Below, in pieces: positions 36,713-47,242 of a DNA stretch of 64,000 nucleotides. The notes below the pieces were generated by a model, which did no database searches, had not been told where the DNA came from, and was given only the letters and a program-made list of their open reading frames with translations. The translations under genes were made by a program, and so were the position numbers. Position 1 is the first letter of the stretch; the number at the start of each line of letters is the position of its first letter. The stretch covers positions 186,001 to 250,000 of the forward strand of contig CATIQU010000035.1 in the NCBI GenBank assembly GCA_949519155.1, read 5' to 3'. The stretch comes from Polaribacter sp. SA4-10 (GTDB taxonomy: Bacteria; Bacteroidota; Bacteroidia; Flavobacteriales; Flavobacteriaceae).

Positions 36713-37507
36713 ATGAAAGCCATTACAAGCACACAGAACACCTATATAAAGAACTTACTTAAACTGCAAGAGAAAGCGCGTGAACGTAAGAAACAAGGGC
36801 TCTTTCTAATTGAAGGGAAACGCGAAATTTCTTTAGCAATAAGAGGAAACTATTCTTTTGAAACCGTCTTATACAACCCAGATTTTGTTTCAGAAGAGGA
36901 AATTTTACATTTGTTTAATGAAAACATCAATCGGATTGAAGTTTCTAAAGAAGTCTATCAAAAATTGGCCTATAGAGACGCTACAGAAGGAATTATCGCC
37001 GTTGCTAAAACAAAAGATTTCTCCTTAAAAAACATTCAATTTAAAAATGATACGCCACTTATTTTAGTTGCAGAAGCTCCAGAAAAGCCAGGCAATATTG
37101 GTGCCTTATTAAGAACAGCAGATGCCGCAAACATAGACGCGGTTATAATTGCGAACCCCAAAACAGATTTGTACAACGCGAATATTATTAGATCGAGTGT
37201 TGGGTGTCTTTTTACAAATCAAATTGGAACGGGTACTTCAGAAGAAATTATTGATTTTCTGACATCACATAAAATACCTTTGTATGCCACTACTTTACAA
37301 AATTCAAACGAATACCACAAAGAAGACTACACCAAATCAACGGCCATCGTTGTAGGTACAGAAGCTACCGGTTTAACGGAGGTTTGGCGCGAAAAAGCCA
37401 TACAAAACATCAACATACCCATGCAAGGACAAATAGATTCAATGAATGTATCTGTAGCTGCTGCCATTGTACTATTTGAAGCAAAAAGACAACGAAATTT
37501 TAGTTAA
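36713..37507 (+). CDS. TrmH/SpoU-family RNA 2'-O-methyltransferase
   Basis: 264 residues from the ATG at 36713. An N-terminal substrate-binding domain ([19 protein letters not shown]) precedes the knotted SPOUT domain with motif 1 [19 protein letters not shown], motif 2 VVGTEATGL and motif 3 [22 protein letters not shown]. It probably methylates 23S rRNA; the exact nucleotide is not readable. The glucokinase gene begins 1 nt after its stop. Confidence 0.93.
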   Translation: MKAITSTQNTYIKNLLKLQEKARERKKQGLFLIEGKREISLAIRGNYSFETVLYNPDFVSEEEILHLFNENINRIEVSKEVYQKLAYRDATEGIIAVAKTKDFSLKNIQFKNDTPLILVAEAPEKPGNIGALLRTADAANIDAVIIANPKTDLYNANIIRSSVGCLFTNQIGTGTSEEIIDFLTSHKIPLYATTLQNSNEYHKEDYTKSTAIVVGTEATGLTEVWREKAIQNINIPMQGQIDSMNVSVAAAIVLFEAKRQRNFS

Positions 37508-37508
37508 T

Positions 37509-38255
37509 ATGAACGTTTTAGGAATTGACATTGGAGGATCTGGAATAAAAGCAGCAATTGTTAACACAAAAACTGGGGAATTAATTACGGAGAGACACCG
37601 AATCAGAACACCAAAACCCGCCACTCCAGAATCAGTCGCGATTGTAGTAAAGGAAATGGTTGCGCATTTTAATTGGAAAGGAATTATTGGATGCTGTTTT
37701 CCAACTATTGTCGTTGAAGGGCAATGTAAACACAAAGGAAATTTAAGTAAAGAATGGCTGGACGTTGAAATTGATAAGCTCTTTAAAAAAACCTGTGATG
37801 GATTGCCTTTTTACGTAAGTAATGACGCAGATTTAGCAGGTTTGGCTGAAGTGAGTTTGGGTGCTGGAAAAGATGTGAAAGGTAAAATATTTGTAATTAC
37901 GATTGGTACTGGTATTGGCTCTGGTTTATTTTACAATGGAAGATTAATTCCAAATGTAGAGTTGGGAAGGATCTATCATACAAATGGTGAAATCATTGAA
38001 AAACATGTTGCCGATTCTGCAAGAAAAAGAGAGGACTTGTCTTTAGAACAATGGGCAAAAAGATTTGATGTTTTTTTACACCATGTCAAAACATTGCATA
38101 CTCCAGAAATGTATATTTTAGGAGGTGGAATTAGCAAAAAATTTGAAAAATTTAAGCGCTTTTTAACAGTCGATATCCCTTTAAAACCAGCACAGTTTAG
38201 AAACAATGCAGGTATTATTGGCGCAGCTTTATATGCGATAAAGAAAAATGAATAG
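37509..38255 (+). CDS. ppgK: Polyphosphate glucokinase (ROK family)
   Basis: 248 residues from the ATG at 37509; an earlier in-frame ATG lies inside the methyltransferase gene. ROK/actin-like ATPase motifs: [36 protein letters not shown] and [11 protein letters not shown]. The short length, TPESV and cysteine-poor [16 protein letters not shown] region match polyphosphate--glucose phosphotransferases, which phosphorylate glucose with polyphosphate or ATP. One base after the methyltransferase stop, so coupled. Confidence 0.9.
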   Translation: MNVLGIDIGGSGIKAAIVNTKTGELITERHRIRTPKPATPESVAIVVKEMVAHFNWKGIIGCCFPTIVVEGQCKHKGNLSKEWLDVEIDKLFKKTCDGLPFYVSNDADLAGLAEVSLGAGKDVKGKIFVITIGTGIGSGLFYNGRLIPNVELGRIYHTNGEIIEKHVADSARKREDLSLEQWAKRFDVFLHHVKTLHTPEMYILGGGISKKFEKFKRFLTVDIPLKPAQFRNNAGIIGAALYAIKKNE

Positions 38256-38883
38256 TATGATGGTCAAGAAATTTATACTCTTTTTTTTATTCAACTTAAT
38301 TCTTAGGGGTTCTTTATTCTCTCAAATTTCTACCGAGAATTTCAATGAAAGTAACTACCAAAAAGCAACTCTTTTCTTAAAAAACAAGGACACAATTTAT
38401 GGTTTTGCTCGAATTATAGATTTCAATACCGTTCATTTTAAAAAAGAACGAAACGATAAAAAAGTGAAGTTCACTCATAAAAAACTAGTTGGTCTTCAAT
38501 TAGTAAAAGACAATTACATTAAAAACTTTAAGTACAAATTACTTGTAGGTAAAGGCCTTGTGCTTTTAAAAAAAAATAATAAAGGGGTATTAAAATTATA
38601 TACGCAAAGTAGCTTTGTATTAGATAATGGGGTTACCAATGTGTCTAATCATGGAGTCTTTTTTACGATGAATACCGGATCTGGTCAATTGTATGAATTT
38701 AAAAGATATTATCTTTCTAAAAAAGGAAGCAAACATAGTGTCATCAAAATTTGGAGCGACACTAACGGTAGATCTAATAAAACATTTAGAAAAAGAATTG
38801 TAAAATATTTTAAAGATTGTAAACTCTTAGTTACTGAAATAAAAAAAGGGGTGTTTCAAAATGGCGCATTAAGGAAATCGTAA
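38248..38883 (+). CDS. Hypothetical exported protein
   Basis: 211 residues with a signal peptide ending near LFSQ. The mature part is basic and beta-rich ([18 protein letters not shown], then several short hydrophobic strands), with no motif I recognise. The first ATG overlaps the glucokinase end by eight bases; ATGs at 38257 and 38260 would avoid it and still keep the signal peptide. The tail is Lys/Arg-rich. Probably a periplasmic or outer-membrane-associated protein of a flavobacterial family. Confidence 0.7.
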   Translation: MNSMMVKKFILFFLFNLILRGSLFSQISTENFNESNYQKATLFLKNKDTIYGFARIIDFNTVHFKKERNDKKVKFTHKKLVGLQLVKDNYIKNFKYKLLVGKGLVLLKKNNKGVLKLYTQSSFVLDNGVTNVSNHGVFFTMNTGSGQLYEFKRYYLSKKGSKHSVIKIWSDTNGRSNKTFRKRIVKYFKDCKLLVTEIKKGVFQNGALRKS

Positions 38884-38913
38884 AAGAATACAATCAAAAC
38901 TGTCAAAAATAAC

Positions 38914-40149
38914 ATGAACGCAACCACACTTTTTTATGTCTTTATATCAATAATCGTCACCAGTTTTATCATTGATAAAATTTTAGGCACTTTAAATGCG
39001 AGACATTACAGCGATACCCCTCCTCTAGAAGTAGCAGATGTATATGATAAAAAGGAATACCAGAAATCACAAGCATACAAGAAAACAAATGCCAATTTTT
39101 CGAATATCACTTCATTATTCTCAATCACACTCACCTTATTTTTCTTCTTTATTGATGGTTTTAAATATGTAGATGATTTTGCAAGAAGTCATACTGTAAA
39201 CACAATTCTAGTTGCCTTAATTTTCTTTGGTGTTATTCTTATTGGTTCTGATCTATTAACAACCCCTTTTTCCTATTACAAGACCTTTGTTATTGAAGAA
39301 AGCTTTGGTTTTAACAAATCGACAAAATCCTTGTTTTGGAAGGATAAAATAAAAGGATTGGTAATGTCTTCGTTTCTAGGAGGTGGAATTTTGGCTTTAA
39401 CTATTTGGTTTTATCAAATTTTTAATGAAAATTTTTGGATGTACGCTTGGATTTTGATTGCAGTCTTCTCTTTGTTCATGAATCTTTTTTATGCGAAATT
39501 AATTGTACCACTATTCAACAAACAAACGCCTTTAGAAAGTGGGGAATTAAAAACTGCAATAGAAGCATACGCAAAGAAAGTTGGTTTCAAATTGGATGCA
39601 ATATTTGTCATCGACGGATCGAGACGGTCTACGAAGGCAAATGCTTATTTTTCTGGCTTTGGTTCTCAAAAAAGAATTATGCTTTTTGACACTTTAATTA
39701 ATGACTTGGAGATTCCAGAAATCGTGGCAGTTTTAGCGCATGAAGTTGGGCATTACAAGAAAAAACACATCCTCTTTAATTTATTTACCTCGCTCCTACT
39801 CACTGGTTTTATGCTCTTTCTTTTTTCATTATTTATCAATATGCCTCTCTTTTCTGAAGCTTTGGGGGTTGCAATACCAAGCTTTCATATTGGTCTTATT
39901 GCATTTGGTGTTTTGTATTCACCAATCTCAGAAATTACAGGAATGTTCATGAATTATATTTCACGTGTATTTGAATATCAAGCAGATAATTTTGCGAAGG
40001 AAACATTTGCTGCAAATCCTTTAATTAGTGCACTTAAAAAACTTAATAAAAATAGTTTAAGTAACTTAACGCCCCACCCTACATATGTTTTTATGCATTA
40101 CTCCCACCCAACATTATTCGAAAGAATCCGAAATTTAAAAAAGGAATAG
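38914..40149 (+). CDS. M48 (Ste24-like) membrane metalloprotease
   Basis: 411 residues with about six membrane helices. The zinc site is HEVGH at 276-280 in VLAHEVGHYKKKH, with the third ligand in FEYQADNFA. Overall layout (NDKxYxxSxxY-like N-terminus DKKEYQKSQAYKKTN, TTPFSYYKTFVIEESFGFNKST) matches the CAAX prenyl protease 1/Ste24 branch. Bacterial members act in membrane-protein quality control. It starts 30 nt after the hypothetical exported gene. Confidence 0.94.
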   Translation: MNATTLFYVFISIIVTSFIIDKILGTLNARHYSDTPPLEVADVYDKKEYQKSQAYKKTNANFSNITSLFSITLTLFFFFIDGFKYVDDFARSHTVNTILVALIFFGVILIGSDLLTTPFSYYKTFVIEESFGFNKSTKSLFWKDKIKGLVMSSFLGGGILALTIWFYQIFNENFWMYAWILIAVFSLFMNLFYAKLIVPLFNKQTPLESGELKTAIEAYAKKVGFKLDAIFVIDGSRRSTKANAYFSGFGSQKRIMLFDTLINDLEIPEIVAVLAHEVGHYKKKHILFNLFTSLLLTGFMLFLFSLFINMPLFSEALGVAIPSFHIGLIAFGVLYSPISEITGMFMNYISRVFEYQADNFAKETFAANPLISALKKLNKNSLSNLTPHPTYVFMHYSHPTLFERIRNLKKE

Positions 40150-40208
40150 TTGTTTATGTAATTTCTTTACCCTAAATTCACTTTGGATTGAAATGCAGCC
40201 AAATATAC

Positions 40209-42425
40209 ATGAACTACACCATTTCTATAGAAGAAGAAAATAAGGAAATTACAAGTCGTTATAAGGACTTGTTAAAAGGAACTTATGAGGTTTTATCAAA
40301 GGAGGATAAAGAATTAATTCGGCATGCATTTGATGTTGCAGTTGAAGCACATTCTGAGCAGCGAAGAAAAACTGGTGAACCTTACATCTATCATCCAATC
40401 GCAGTTGCAAAAATTGTTGCTTATGAAATTGGTTTGGGAGCCACATCAATAGCAGCGGCGCTTTTACATGATGTGGTAGAAGATACCCATTACACAATTG
40501 AAGATATTGAACAATTATTTGGAGAAACTATTGCACGAATTGTAAATGGTTTAACAAAAATTTCTCGCTTAAATAAAGAAAAAGACGCCTCCATACAAGC
40601 AGAGAATTTCAGAAAAATGCTCCTTACATTGCATGACGATGTACGCGTTATTTTAATAAAAGTTGCAGACAGGTTGCACAATATGCAAACAATGGATGCA
40701 ATGCCTGCTCACAAACAAATAAAAATTGCCTCTGAAACCTTATACATTTATGCACCGCTAGCACATCGGTTGGGACTGTATAATATTAAAACAGAATTAG
40801 AAGATTTAGGATTAAAATATACAGAACCAGAGGTTTTCAAAGACATTACTGCTAAAATAAAAGCCAGTAAAGAAGAACAACAAGCGTATATTGATACTTT
40901 TTCAGAAACCATTCAAAAAGGACTGAGTAATGAACACCTCAATTATGAAATAAAGGGACGTTTTAAATCCATTTTCTCTATTCGTAGAAAAATGAGAAAA
41001 CAGAATGTGACTTTTGAAGAGGTATTTGATAAATTTGCCATTCGAATAATTTTTGAACCCAATTCAAAGGATGAAAAATTTGAAGCTTGGAAAATTTATT
41101 CCATTGTTACTGATTACTTTAAACCCAATCCATCACGTTTAAGAGATTGGATTTCTCAGCCAAAATCTACGGGTTATGAAGCGCTTCACATTACAGTTGT
41201 TGGACCTGATGCGCAATGGGTTGAAGTGCAAATTCGTTCCAAAAGAATGGATGAAATTGCAGAGAAAGGCTATGCTGCACATTTTAAATACAAGCAAGGA
41301 ATTGTAAATGAAAACGGTCTTGAAGGTTGGCTCAATAAATTGAAAGAAACCCTTGAGAATCAAAGTTTGAATGCTGTTGATTTTGTGGAAGATTTTAAAT
41401 TGAATTTATATGCAAAAGAAATTTATGTTTTTACACCAAAAGGAGATCTAAAATCACTTCCTAAAGGAGCATCGGCTTTAGATTTTGCCTTTTCTATTCA
41501 TACCGATGTTGGTTTAAAATGTAGAGGAGCAAAAGTAAATGGAAAGTTAGTTCCACTAAGTTACGAACTCAATAGTGGAGATCAAATAGAAGTCATTACT
41601 ACAGCACTCAACAAACCAAATTCTAGGTGGTTGGATTTTGTAATTACTGCGAGAGCAAGAACAAAGATTAAAGCAGCTTTAAAGGACGAAGAGAAACAAA
41701 TTGCTGAGGAAGGAAAGGCGATATTAGCAAGAAAACTACGTCATTTAAAGATTTCATTTAATGAGAAAGTAGTGAATGAATTAGTAACCTATTTTAATTT
41801 GAGAACAAGTTTTGATTTGTTTTTCCGGATTGGAAGTGGTGCTATTGATAATACCCAATTAAAAAGTTTTGTATCTGGAAGAAATAGTGCCATTATTAGT
41901 TTTTTTAAAAACAAGCTAAGAAGATTACCTAGCAAAGAAATTTCGGAAGAAGAAGAAGTTACGCACAAATATGATGCTCTGGTTTTTGGAAGCGATGAAG
42001 AAAAGCTTGAATATAAATTATCTCCCTGTTGCAATCCGATACCTGGAGACAACGTTTTTGGGTTTATTACCATCAACGATGGAATAAAGGTGCACAAAAA
42101 GAATTGTCCTAACTCAATTTCTTTACAATCCAACTATGCATACCGAATTATAAAAACAAAATGGATCGATTCTACAAAACAAGATTTCAAAGTAATCTTG
42201 CAAATAAATGGTGTTGACAATGCAGGAATTGCAAATAATTTAACTCGAATTATATCGAACAATATGGGTGTTTTTATTCACAGTATCAATATTGCTGGAA
42301 ATGAAGGTGTCTTTGATGGTAAATTATCGGTAAGTGTCAACAATAGAGCACAACTTAAAAAGCTTATTACCAGTATTCAAAAGATTGAAGGAGTCAAAAA
42401 AGTGGCACGTGTTAATACTTTGTAA
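40209..42425 (+). CDS. RelA/SpoT-family (p)ppGpp synthetase/hydrolase
   Basis: 738 residues from the ATG at 40209 (an ATG at 40188 would add seven). An HD hydrolase domain (YHPIAVAKIV, LLHDVVEDT, VKVADRLHNMQTM) precedes the synthetase domain (GRFKSIFSIRRKM, STGYEALH, WVEVQIRSKRMDEIAEKGYAAHFKYK), TGS (VFTPKGDLKSLPKGASALDFAFSIHTDVG) and a C-terminal ACT domain. Both catalytic domains look intact, so it should be the cell's main stringent-response enzyme. It is followed by a Fur-family gene, as often in Bacteroidota. Confidence 0.95.
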   Translation: MNYTISIEEENKEITSRYKDLLKGTYEVLSKEDKELIRHAFDVAVEAHSEQRRKTGEPYIYHPIAVAKIVAYEIGLGATSIAAALLHDVVEDTHYTIEDIEQLFGETIARIVNGLTKISRLNKEKDASIQAENFRKMLLTLHDDVRVILIKVADRLHNMQTMDAMPAHKQIKIASETLYIYAPLAHRLGLYNIKTELEDLGLKYTEPEVFKDITAKIKASKEEQQAYIDTFSETIQKGLSNEHLNYEIKGRFKSIFSIRRKMRKQNVTFEEVFDKFAIRIIFEPNSKDEKFEAWKIYSIVTDYFKPNPSRLRDWISQPKSTGYEALHITVVGPDAQWVEVQIRSKRMDEIAEKGYAAHFKYKQGIVNENGLEGWLNKLKETLENQSLNAVDFVEDFKLNLYAKEIYVFTPKGDLKSLPKGASALDFAFSIHTDVGLKCRGAKVNGKLVPLSYELNSGDQIEVITTALNKPNSRWLDFVITARARTKIKAALKDEEKQIAEEGKAILARKLRHLKISFNEKVVNELVTYFNLRTSFDLFFRIGSGAIDNTQLKSFVSGRNSAIISFFKNKLRRLPSKEISEEEEVTHKYDALVFGSDEEKLEYKLSPCCNPIPGDNVFGFITINDGIKVHKKNCPNSISLQSNYAYRIIKTKWIDSTKQDFKVILQINGVDNAGIANNLTRIISNNMGVFIHSINIAGNEGVFDGKLSVSVNNRAQLKKLITSIQKIEGVKKVARVNTL

Positions 42426-42467
42426 ATATCATTTATTTAAAACCATTAATTAATTCATAATTTAGAG

Positions 42468-42475
42468 TAAATTTG
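42468..42475 (+). promoter_or_regulatory. -7 promoter motif (Fur-family gene)
   Basis: TAAATTTG, an exact TAnnTTTG match, 19 nt before the Fur-family ATG. Confidence 0.55.
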
Positions 42476-42494
42476 TTTTTGAAAAAAATAATAA

Positions 42495-42938
42495 ATGGGT
42501 AATTCTGAAAATAATCAGGAAGTAGTAAAAAAAGTGTTTACCTCTTTTTTAGAAGATAATAAACATAGAAAAACTCCTGAACGTTTTGCAATTCTTCAAG
42601 AAATTTATGCAGTAGAAGATCATTTTGATATTGAGTCTTTATATATCAATATGAAAAACAAAAACTACCGCGTAAGTAGAGCCACCCTATACAATACAAT
42701 TGACTTACTCTTAGATTGCGGCTTGGTAAGAAAACATCAATTTGATGGGCAATCCATGGCAAGATATGAAAAGAGTTATTTTGACAAGAACCATGACCAC
42801 TTAATATTTACAGATTCTGGAGAAGTAAAAGAATTTTGCGACCCAAGAATACAAGTGATAAAGAAAACAATTGAAGAAGTTTTCAATGTAGACATACACA
42901 ATCACTCTCTTTATTTCTACGGAACAAAGAAAAAATAA
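42495..42938 (+). CDS. Fur-family metal-responsive transcriptional regulator
   Basis: 147 residues. A winged-helix N-terminal domain ([32 protein letters not shown]) is followed by the dimerisation domain with metal ligands His-Asp-His in [16 protein letters not shown] and His-x-His in [12 protein letters not shown]. The paired CxxC motifs of zinc-structural Fur are missing. The metal (iron, zinc or peroxide sensing) cannot be settled from sequence. It lies between relA/spoT and purA and ends 38 nt before purA, perhaps co-transcribed with it. Confidence 0.92.
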   Translation: MGNSENNQEVVKKVFTSFLEDNKHRKTPERFAILQEIYAVEDHFDIESLYINMKNKNYRVSRATLYNTIDLLLDCGLVRKHQFDGQSMARYEKSYFDKNHDHLIFTDSGEVKEFCDPRIQVIKKTIEEVFNVDIHNHSLYFYGTKKK

Positions 42939-42976
42939 CAAACAGCAACACAACAATCACACAAATTAAACAACAA

Positions 42977-44248
42977 ATGGCAGTAGATTTATTACTCGGA
43001 TTACAATGGGGAGATGAAGGAAAAGGTAAAATTGTAGATGTTTTAACCACCAACTATGATATTATCGCACGTTTTCAAGGAGGTCCTAATGCGGGTCATA
43101 CATTAATTTTTGATGGAAGAAAACACGTTTTACACACAATACCTTCTGGTATTTTTCATAAAACGGCATTGAATGTGGTTGGTAATGGCGTTGTGATTGA
43201 TCCCGTGATTTTCAAAAAAGAATTAGAAAATTTGGACAAGCACGATATCGATTATACTTCAAAATTATTGATTTCTAGAAAAGCACATTTAATCTTACCT
43301 ACACATCGTTTATTAGATGCTGCTTCAGAAACTTCAAAAGGAAAAGCAAAAATTGGTTCTACACTAAAAGGTATTGGCCCTACTTACATGGACAAGACGG
43401 GTAGAAACGGAATGCGTGTTGGAGATTTAGAAATGGAGAACTGGAAAGAAAAATACCATGCGCTTACAGCCAAACATTTGGGTATGCTAGATTATTTCAA
43501 TATCCAAATCGATTATGATTTAGATGAATTAGAAGCAGAATTTGACAAAGGAATTGAGAAATTAAAAACATTACAATTCATTGATAGTGAAGAGTTTTTA
43601 AACCAAGCAATAAAAGATAAAAAAACAATTTTAGCAGAAGGAGCTCAAGGTTCTTTATTGGATATTGATTTTGGAACCTATCCATTTGTAACATCTTCAA
43701 ACACAACCGCAGCGGGTGCTTGTACTGGTTTAGGGGTTGCTCCTAATAGAATTGGTGAAGTCTTTGGGATTTTCAAGGCCTATACAACGAGAGTTGGTTC
43801 TGGACCATTTCCTACGGAGTTATTTGACGAGGATGGTGCAGAAATGGCGCGTATTGGCCATGAGTTTGGTGCAACAACAGGAAGAGCAAGACGTTGTGGA
43901 TGGCTAGATTTAGTTGCATTAAAATATGCTGTAGATGTAAACGGTGTGACACAATTGATGATGATGAAAGGAGATGTACTTTCTGGTTTTAAAAGCCTAA
44001 AGGTATGTACTTCTTACAACTATAAAGGAAAAGAAATCTCTCACTTTCCTTACAATATCGAGCCAGAAAATGTTTCTGTAAACTATTCTGAATTTAAGGG
44101 TTGGGATGAAGATTTAACAAAAATGACTGCTGCAGATCAATTGCCACAAAATTTATTAGATTATGTTGCGTTTGTTGAAAAAGAAACAGGAGTTCCTGTT
44201 AAAATCGTTTCTGTAGGACCAGATAGAAAACAAACCATTGTAAGATAG
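42977..44248 (+). CDS. purA: Adenylosuccinate synthetase
   Basis: 423 residues, normal length. GTP-binding LGLQWGDEGKGKIVD, GGPNAGHT, IGSTLKGIGPTYMDKTGRNG, EGAQGSLLDIDFGTYPFVTSSNT and the C-terminal TTGRARRCGWLD and VGPDRKQTI are present. It makes adenylosuccinate from IMP and aspartate with GTP in AMP synthesis. Confidence 0.98.
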   Translation: MAVDLLLGLQWGDEGKGKIVDVLTTNYDIIARFQGGPNAGHTLIFDGRKHVLHTIPSGIFHKTALNVVGNGVVIDPVIFKKELENLDKHDIDYTSKLLISRKAHLILPTHRLLDAASETSKGKAKIGSTLKGIGPTYMDKTGRNGMRVGDLEMENWKEKYHALTAKHLGMLDYFNIQIDYDLDELEAEFDKGIEKLKTLQFIDSEEFLNQAIKDKKTILAEGAQGSLLDIDFGTYPFVTSSNTTAAGACTGLGVAPNRIGEVFGIFKAYTTRVGSGPFPTELFDEDGAEMARIGHEFGATTGRARRCGWLDLVALKYAVDVNGVTQLMMMKGDVLSGFKSLKVCTSYNYKGKEISHFPYNIEPENVSVNYSEFKGWDEDLTKMTAADQLPQNLLDYVAFVEKETGVPVKIVSVGPDRKQTIVR

Positions 44249-44312
44249 TTTTATCTAAATATTAAGACCCTTGAGATATTCTTTTCATTATTTTCACGTA
44301 AAATCTAAAGTT

Positions 44313-45935
44313 TTGAAAAGAATATTTTTTTTATTACTACTCCTCAACGTTCTATTTGCAAATGCACAAGCAAAGAAAATTCTTTATAGTGCAAAACTAC
44401 AAGATACGAACGAAGAAAAATACCCAGGTGCAACACGTCTAATTGGTGAAGTTCAAATGGTTCATGAAGGTGCCGCTTTAACCTGTCAGCAAGCACTATA
44501 CTACAAAGAGAAAAACTTTTTCAAAGCCATTGGTAACGTATATCTAAAACAAGGAGATACCATCACTCAAACTAGTGATTACGCTGATTATGATGGGAAT
44601 TCCAAACAAGTGTTGTCTTGGGGGAATGTTGTCCTAAAAGACCCTACAATGATTTTAACATCAGACACACTTCAGTTTGATCGTTTAAATCAAAAACTAT
44701 ATTATAGGAGTTACGCAACAATCAAAGATGCAACCAACACTTTAAAAAGTAAAAATGGAAACTACTATCTAACGGATAAAAAGTTTACGGCAACAACAAG
44801 TGTCAATGTTGTCAACCCAGAACATAATTTAGTATCAGCACATTTGGACTATTATACAAATTCTGGTCTCACCTATTTCTATGGGCCGACAACAATTACC
44901 AATTCAAAAAATAAAAACAAAATATATAGCGAAAAAGGTTTTTATAATACAAAGACAGATGTCTCTCACTTTGTAAAAAATGCGAAACTTTTTCTAAAAG
45001 AAAGAACCATTGAAGGTGATAGTTTGTACTATGACAAAAACCGAGGTTTTGCTTCCGCTACCAACAACATTATTGTAAAAGATACTGTTGAAAATTTTTT
45101 GACCAAAGGAAATTATGCAGAATTATTTGAACTCAAAGATTCTTTGTTTATTGTAGACAGAGCTGTTGCAATTACAATTATAGACAAGGATTCTATGTTT
45201 GTTCATGGAGATACATTACTCGTTACTGGCATACCAAAAGAACGAATTATTCGCACCTTTAACAATGTAAAAATATTTAAGTCAGACTTACAGGGCAAGT
45301 GCGATTCTATTCATACAAACCAAGCGACAGGTCTTACCAGAATGTTTAAAAACCCCGTTTTATGGGCAGATCAGAATCAAATTACCGGAGATACAATTCA
45401 TTTAATTACAAATACTGAAACTGAAAAATTAGATTCATTAAAAGTATTGAACAATGCCTTCATCAATTCCAAAGATTCTTTATCTATCGCCGATTTTAAT
45501 CAGATTAAAGGAAGAAATATTTTTGGAAAATTTAAAGACAACAGCATTCGAACTCTCTTGGTGAAAGGAAATGCAGAATCGGTATATTATAACAGAAGCG
45601 AATTAGGAGTTTTAGAATCCATCTCAAAAGAAATTTCGAGCAATATTGAATTCACACTATTAAAAGGTGAAATCGAAACCATCAAATATCTGAAGACAAC
45701 AGAAGGAAAAACCTATCCACCATCGAAACTTCCAGATCATGTAAAAGAATTAAAAGGATTTATTTGGCGTGAAGATGAACAACCCAAAAAAATGGCAGAC
45801 ATTTTCATTAAAGAAGGTGAAAACAAAAAAACAACTAAAACAGCAAAGGTGTTGGGAGCTATAAAACCCATGATATCTTCCAAGTTGGATGCGAATAAAG
45901 TACCAAAAGGCCCCGTAAGTTTAGAGAAAAAATAA
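44313..45935 (+). CDS. OstA/LptA-like periplasmic protein
   Basis: 540 residues if started at TTG 44313. No ATG exists between the in-frame stop at 44256 and the signal peptide, so a TTG start is needed; TTG 44313 gives the clean signal KRIFFLLLLLNVLFANAQA, while TTG 44271 adds 14 residues. Tandem OstA-type beta-jellyroll repeats follow (VQMVHEGAALTCQQALYYKE, DYADYDGNSKQVLSWGNVVL and later copies), as in LptA/LptD N-domains that carry LPS across the periplasm. It is coupled to the next gene by a one-base overlap. Confidence 0.85.
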   Translation: MKRIFFLLLLLNVLFANAQAKKILYSAKLQDTNEEKYPGATRLIGEVQMVHEGAALTCQQALYYKEKNFFKAIGNVYLKQGDTITQTSDYADYDGNSKQVLSWGNVVLKDPTMILTSDTLQFDRLNQKLYYRSYATIKDATNTLKSKNGNYYLTDKKFTATTSVNVVNPEHNLVSAHLDYYTNSGLTYFYGPTTITNSKNKNKIYSEKGFYNTKTDVSHFVKNAKLFLKERTIEGDSLYYDKNRGFASATNNIIVKDTVENFLTKGNYAELFELKDSLFIVDRAVAITIIDKDSMFVHGDTLLVTGIPKERIIRTFNNVKIFKSDLQGKCDSIHTNQATGLTRMFKNPVLWADQNQITGDTIHLITNTETEKLDSLKVLNNAFINSKDSLSIADFNQIKGRNIFGKFKDNSIRTLLVKGNAESVYYNRSELGVLESISKEISSNIEFTLLKGEIETIKYLKTTEGKTYPPSKLPDHVKELKGFIWREDEQPKKMADIFIKEGENKKTTKTAKVLGAIKPMISSKLDANKVPKGPVSLEKK

Positions 45936-47119
45936 TGAAAAATGATTTCTTTACATACCAAGCACAAACATCTCCTCACCCATTAGCGATAGAAATTTCG
46001 CATGCAAAAGGTTCATATATCTTTGATACAAAAGGCAAGAAACATTTAGACTTTGTCGCAGGGGTTTCTGCAAACAGTTTGGGACATAATCATCCCAAAG
46101 TATTACAAGCAATTAAAAATCAATTAGACAAGCACGCACATGTGATGGTGTATGGTGAATTTGTACAAGAAGCACCAGTTGCACTGTGTAAAATACTCGC
46201 TAAAACATTTCCAAAGAATGAAATGTCCGTTTATCTTACCAATTCTGGGACTGAAGCTACAGAAGGAGCACTAAAACTTGCCAAAAGAGTTACAGGAAGG
46301 TCAGAAATTATTGCCGCAAACAATTCCTATCATGGAAATACACAAGGAGCAATGAGTATTTCTGGTGCTGAAGAACAAAATCGAGCATTTCGACCGTTAG
46401 TTCCAGGTGCACGATTTATTGAGTTTAATAAAGAAGCAGATTTAGATAAAATTACGCATAAAACAGCCGCTGTTATTTTAGAAACTATACAAGGAGGTGC
46501 TGGATTTATTAGTCCAACAAATAATTTTCTAAAAAAAGTAAAAGAGAAATGTGATGCAGTATGTGCCTTACTAATTTTAGATGAAATACAAACTGGAATC
46601 GGTAGAACTGGAAAGTTTTGGGGTTTTGAAAACTATAATGTAATACCAGATATCGTTGTAGCCGGTAAAGGTCTTGGCGGTGGTATGCCCATTGGAGCAT
46701 TTATTGCACCTTCTAAAATGATGCACTTATTACAAACTGCACCCAAATTAGGACACATTACTACATTTGGCGGGCATCCTGTGATTGCAGCAGCAGGCTT
46801 TGCAACGGTAACAGAAATATTGACGAGTACTTTAATCGGAGATACACTTAGGAAGGAAAATCTCATCAGATACCATCTAAAACACCCAGAAATTAAAGAA
46901 ATTAGAGGAAAAGGATTGATGCTAGCTGCAATTGTAGCCACCCCAGAATTGGCGGCAAAAATTATATTGACTTGTTTGGAAAGAGGGTTGATTCTTTTCT
47001 TTTTGCTTTTTGAAACTAAAGCAATTCGAATTACGCCTCCCCTAACAATTTCTGATGCGGAAATTATTGAAGGCTGTACGCTTTTAAAGGAAGTTATTAA
47101 AGAAGTAATATCTAATTAA
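45935..47119 (+). CDS. Class III aminotransferase (acetylornithine aminotransferase-like)
   Basis: 394 residues, PLP fold type I. The PLP lysine is in VVAGKGLGGGMPIGAFIA, preceded by ILDEIQTGIGRTGKFWGFE; SNSGTEATEGALKLAKR-like motif (here LTNSGTEATEGALKLAKR) and GHITTFGGHPV are present. The family includes acetylornithine, GABA and other omega-aminotransferases; the substrate here is uncertain. The start overlaps the OstA-like stop by one base (TAATG). Confidence 0.92.
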   Translation: MKNDFFTYQAQTSPHPLAIEISHAKGSYIFDTKGKKHLDFVAGVSANSLGHNHPKVLQAIKNQLDKHAHVMVYGEFVQEAPVALCKILAKTFPKNEMSVYLTNSGTEATEGALKLAKRVTGRSEIIAANNSYHGNTQGAMSISGAEEQNRAFRPLVPGARFIEFNKEADLDKITHKTAAVILETIQGGAGFISPTNNFLKKVKEKCDAVCALLILDEIQTGIGRTGKFWGFENYNVIPDIVVAGKGLGGGMPIGAFIAPSKMMHLLQTAPKLGHITTFGGHPVIAAAGFATVTEILTSTLIGDTLRKENLIRYHLKHPEIKEIRGKGLMLAAIVATPELAAKIILTCLERGLILFFLLFETKAIRITPPLTISDAEIIEGCTLLKEVIKEVISN

Positions 47120-47242
47120 TATACACTTAAAATCTTAATTTTAGTTAAAATAAGTTAAGATTATATTAAACTCTCATTATAAGGGATACATTTTTTATCC
47201 CTGGTAGTCTATTACCATATAAACAAATCTAAAAAACTTATT

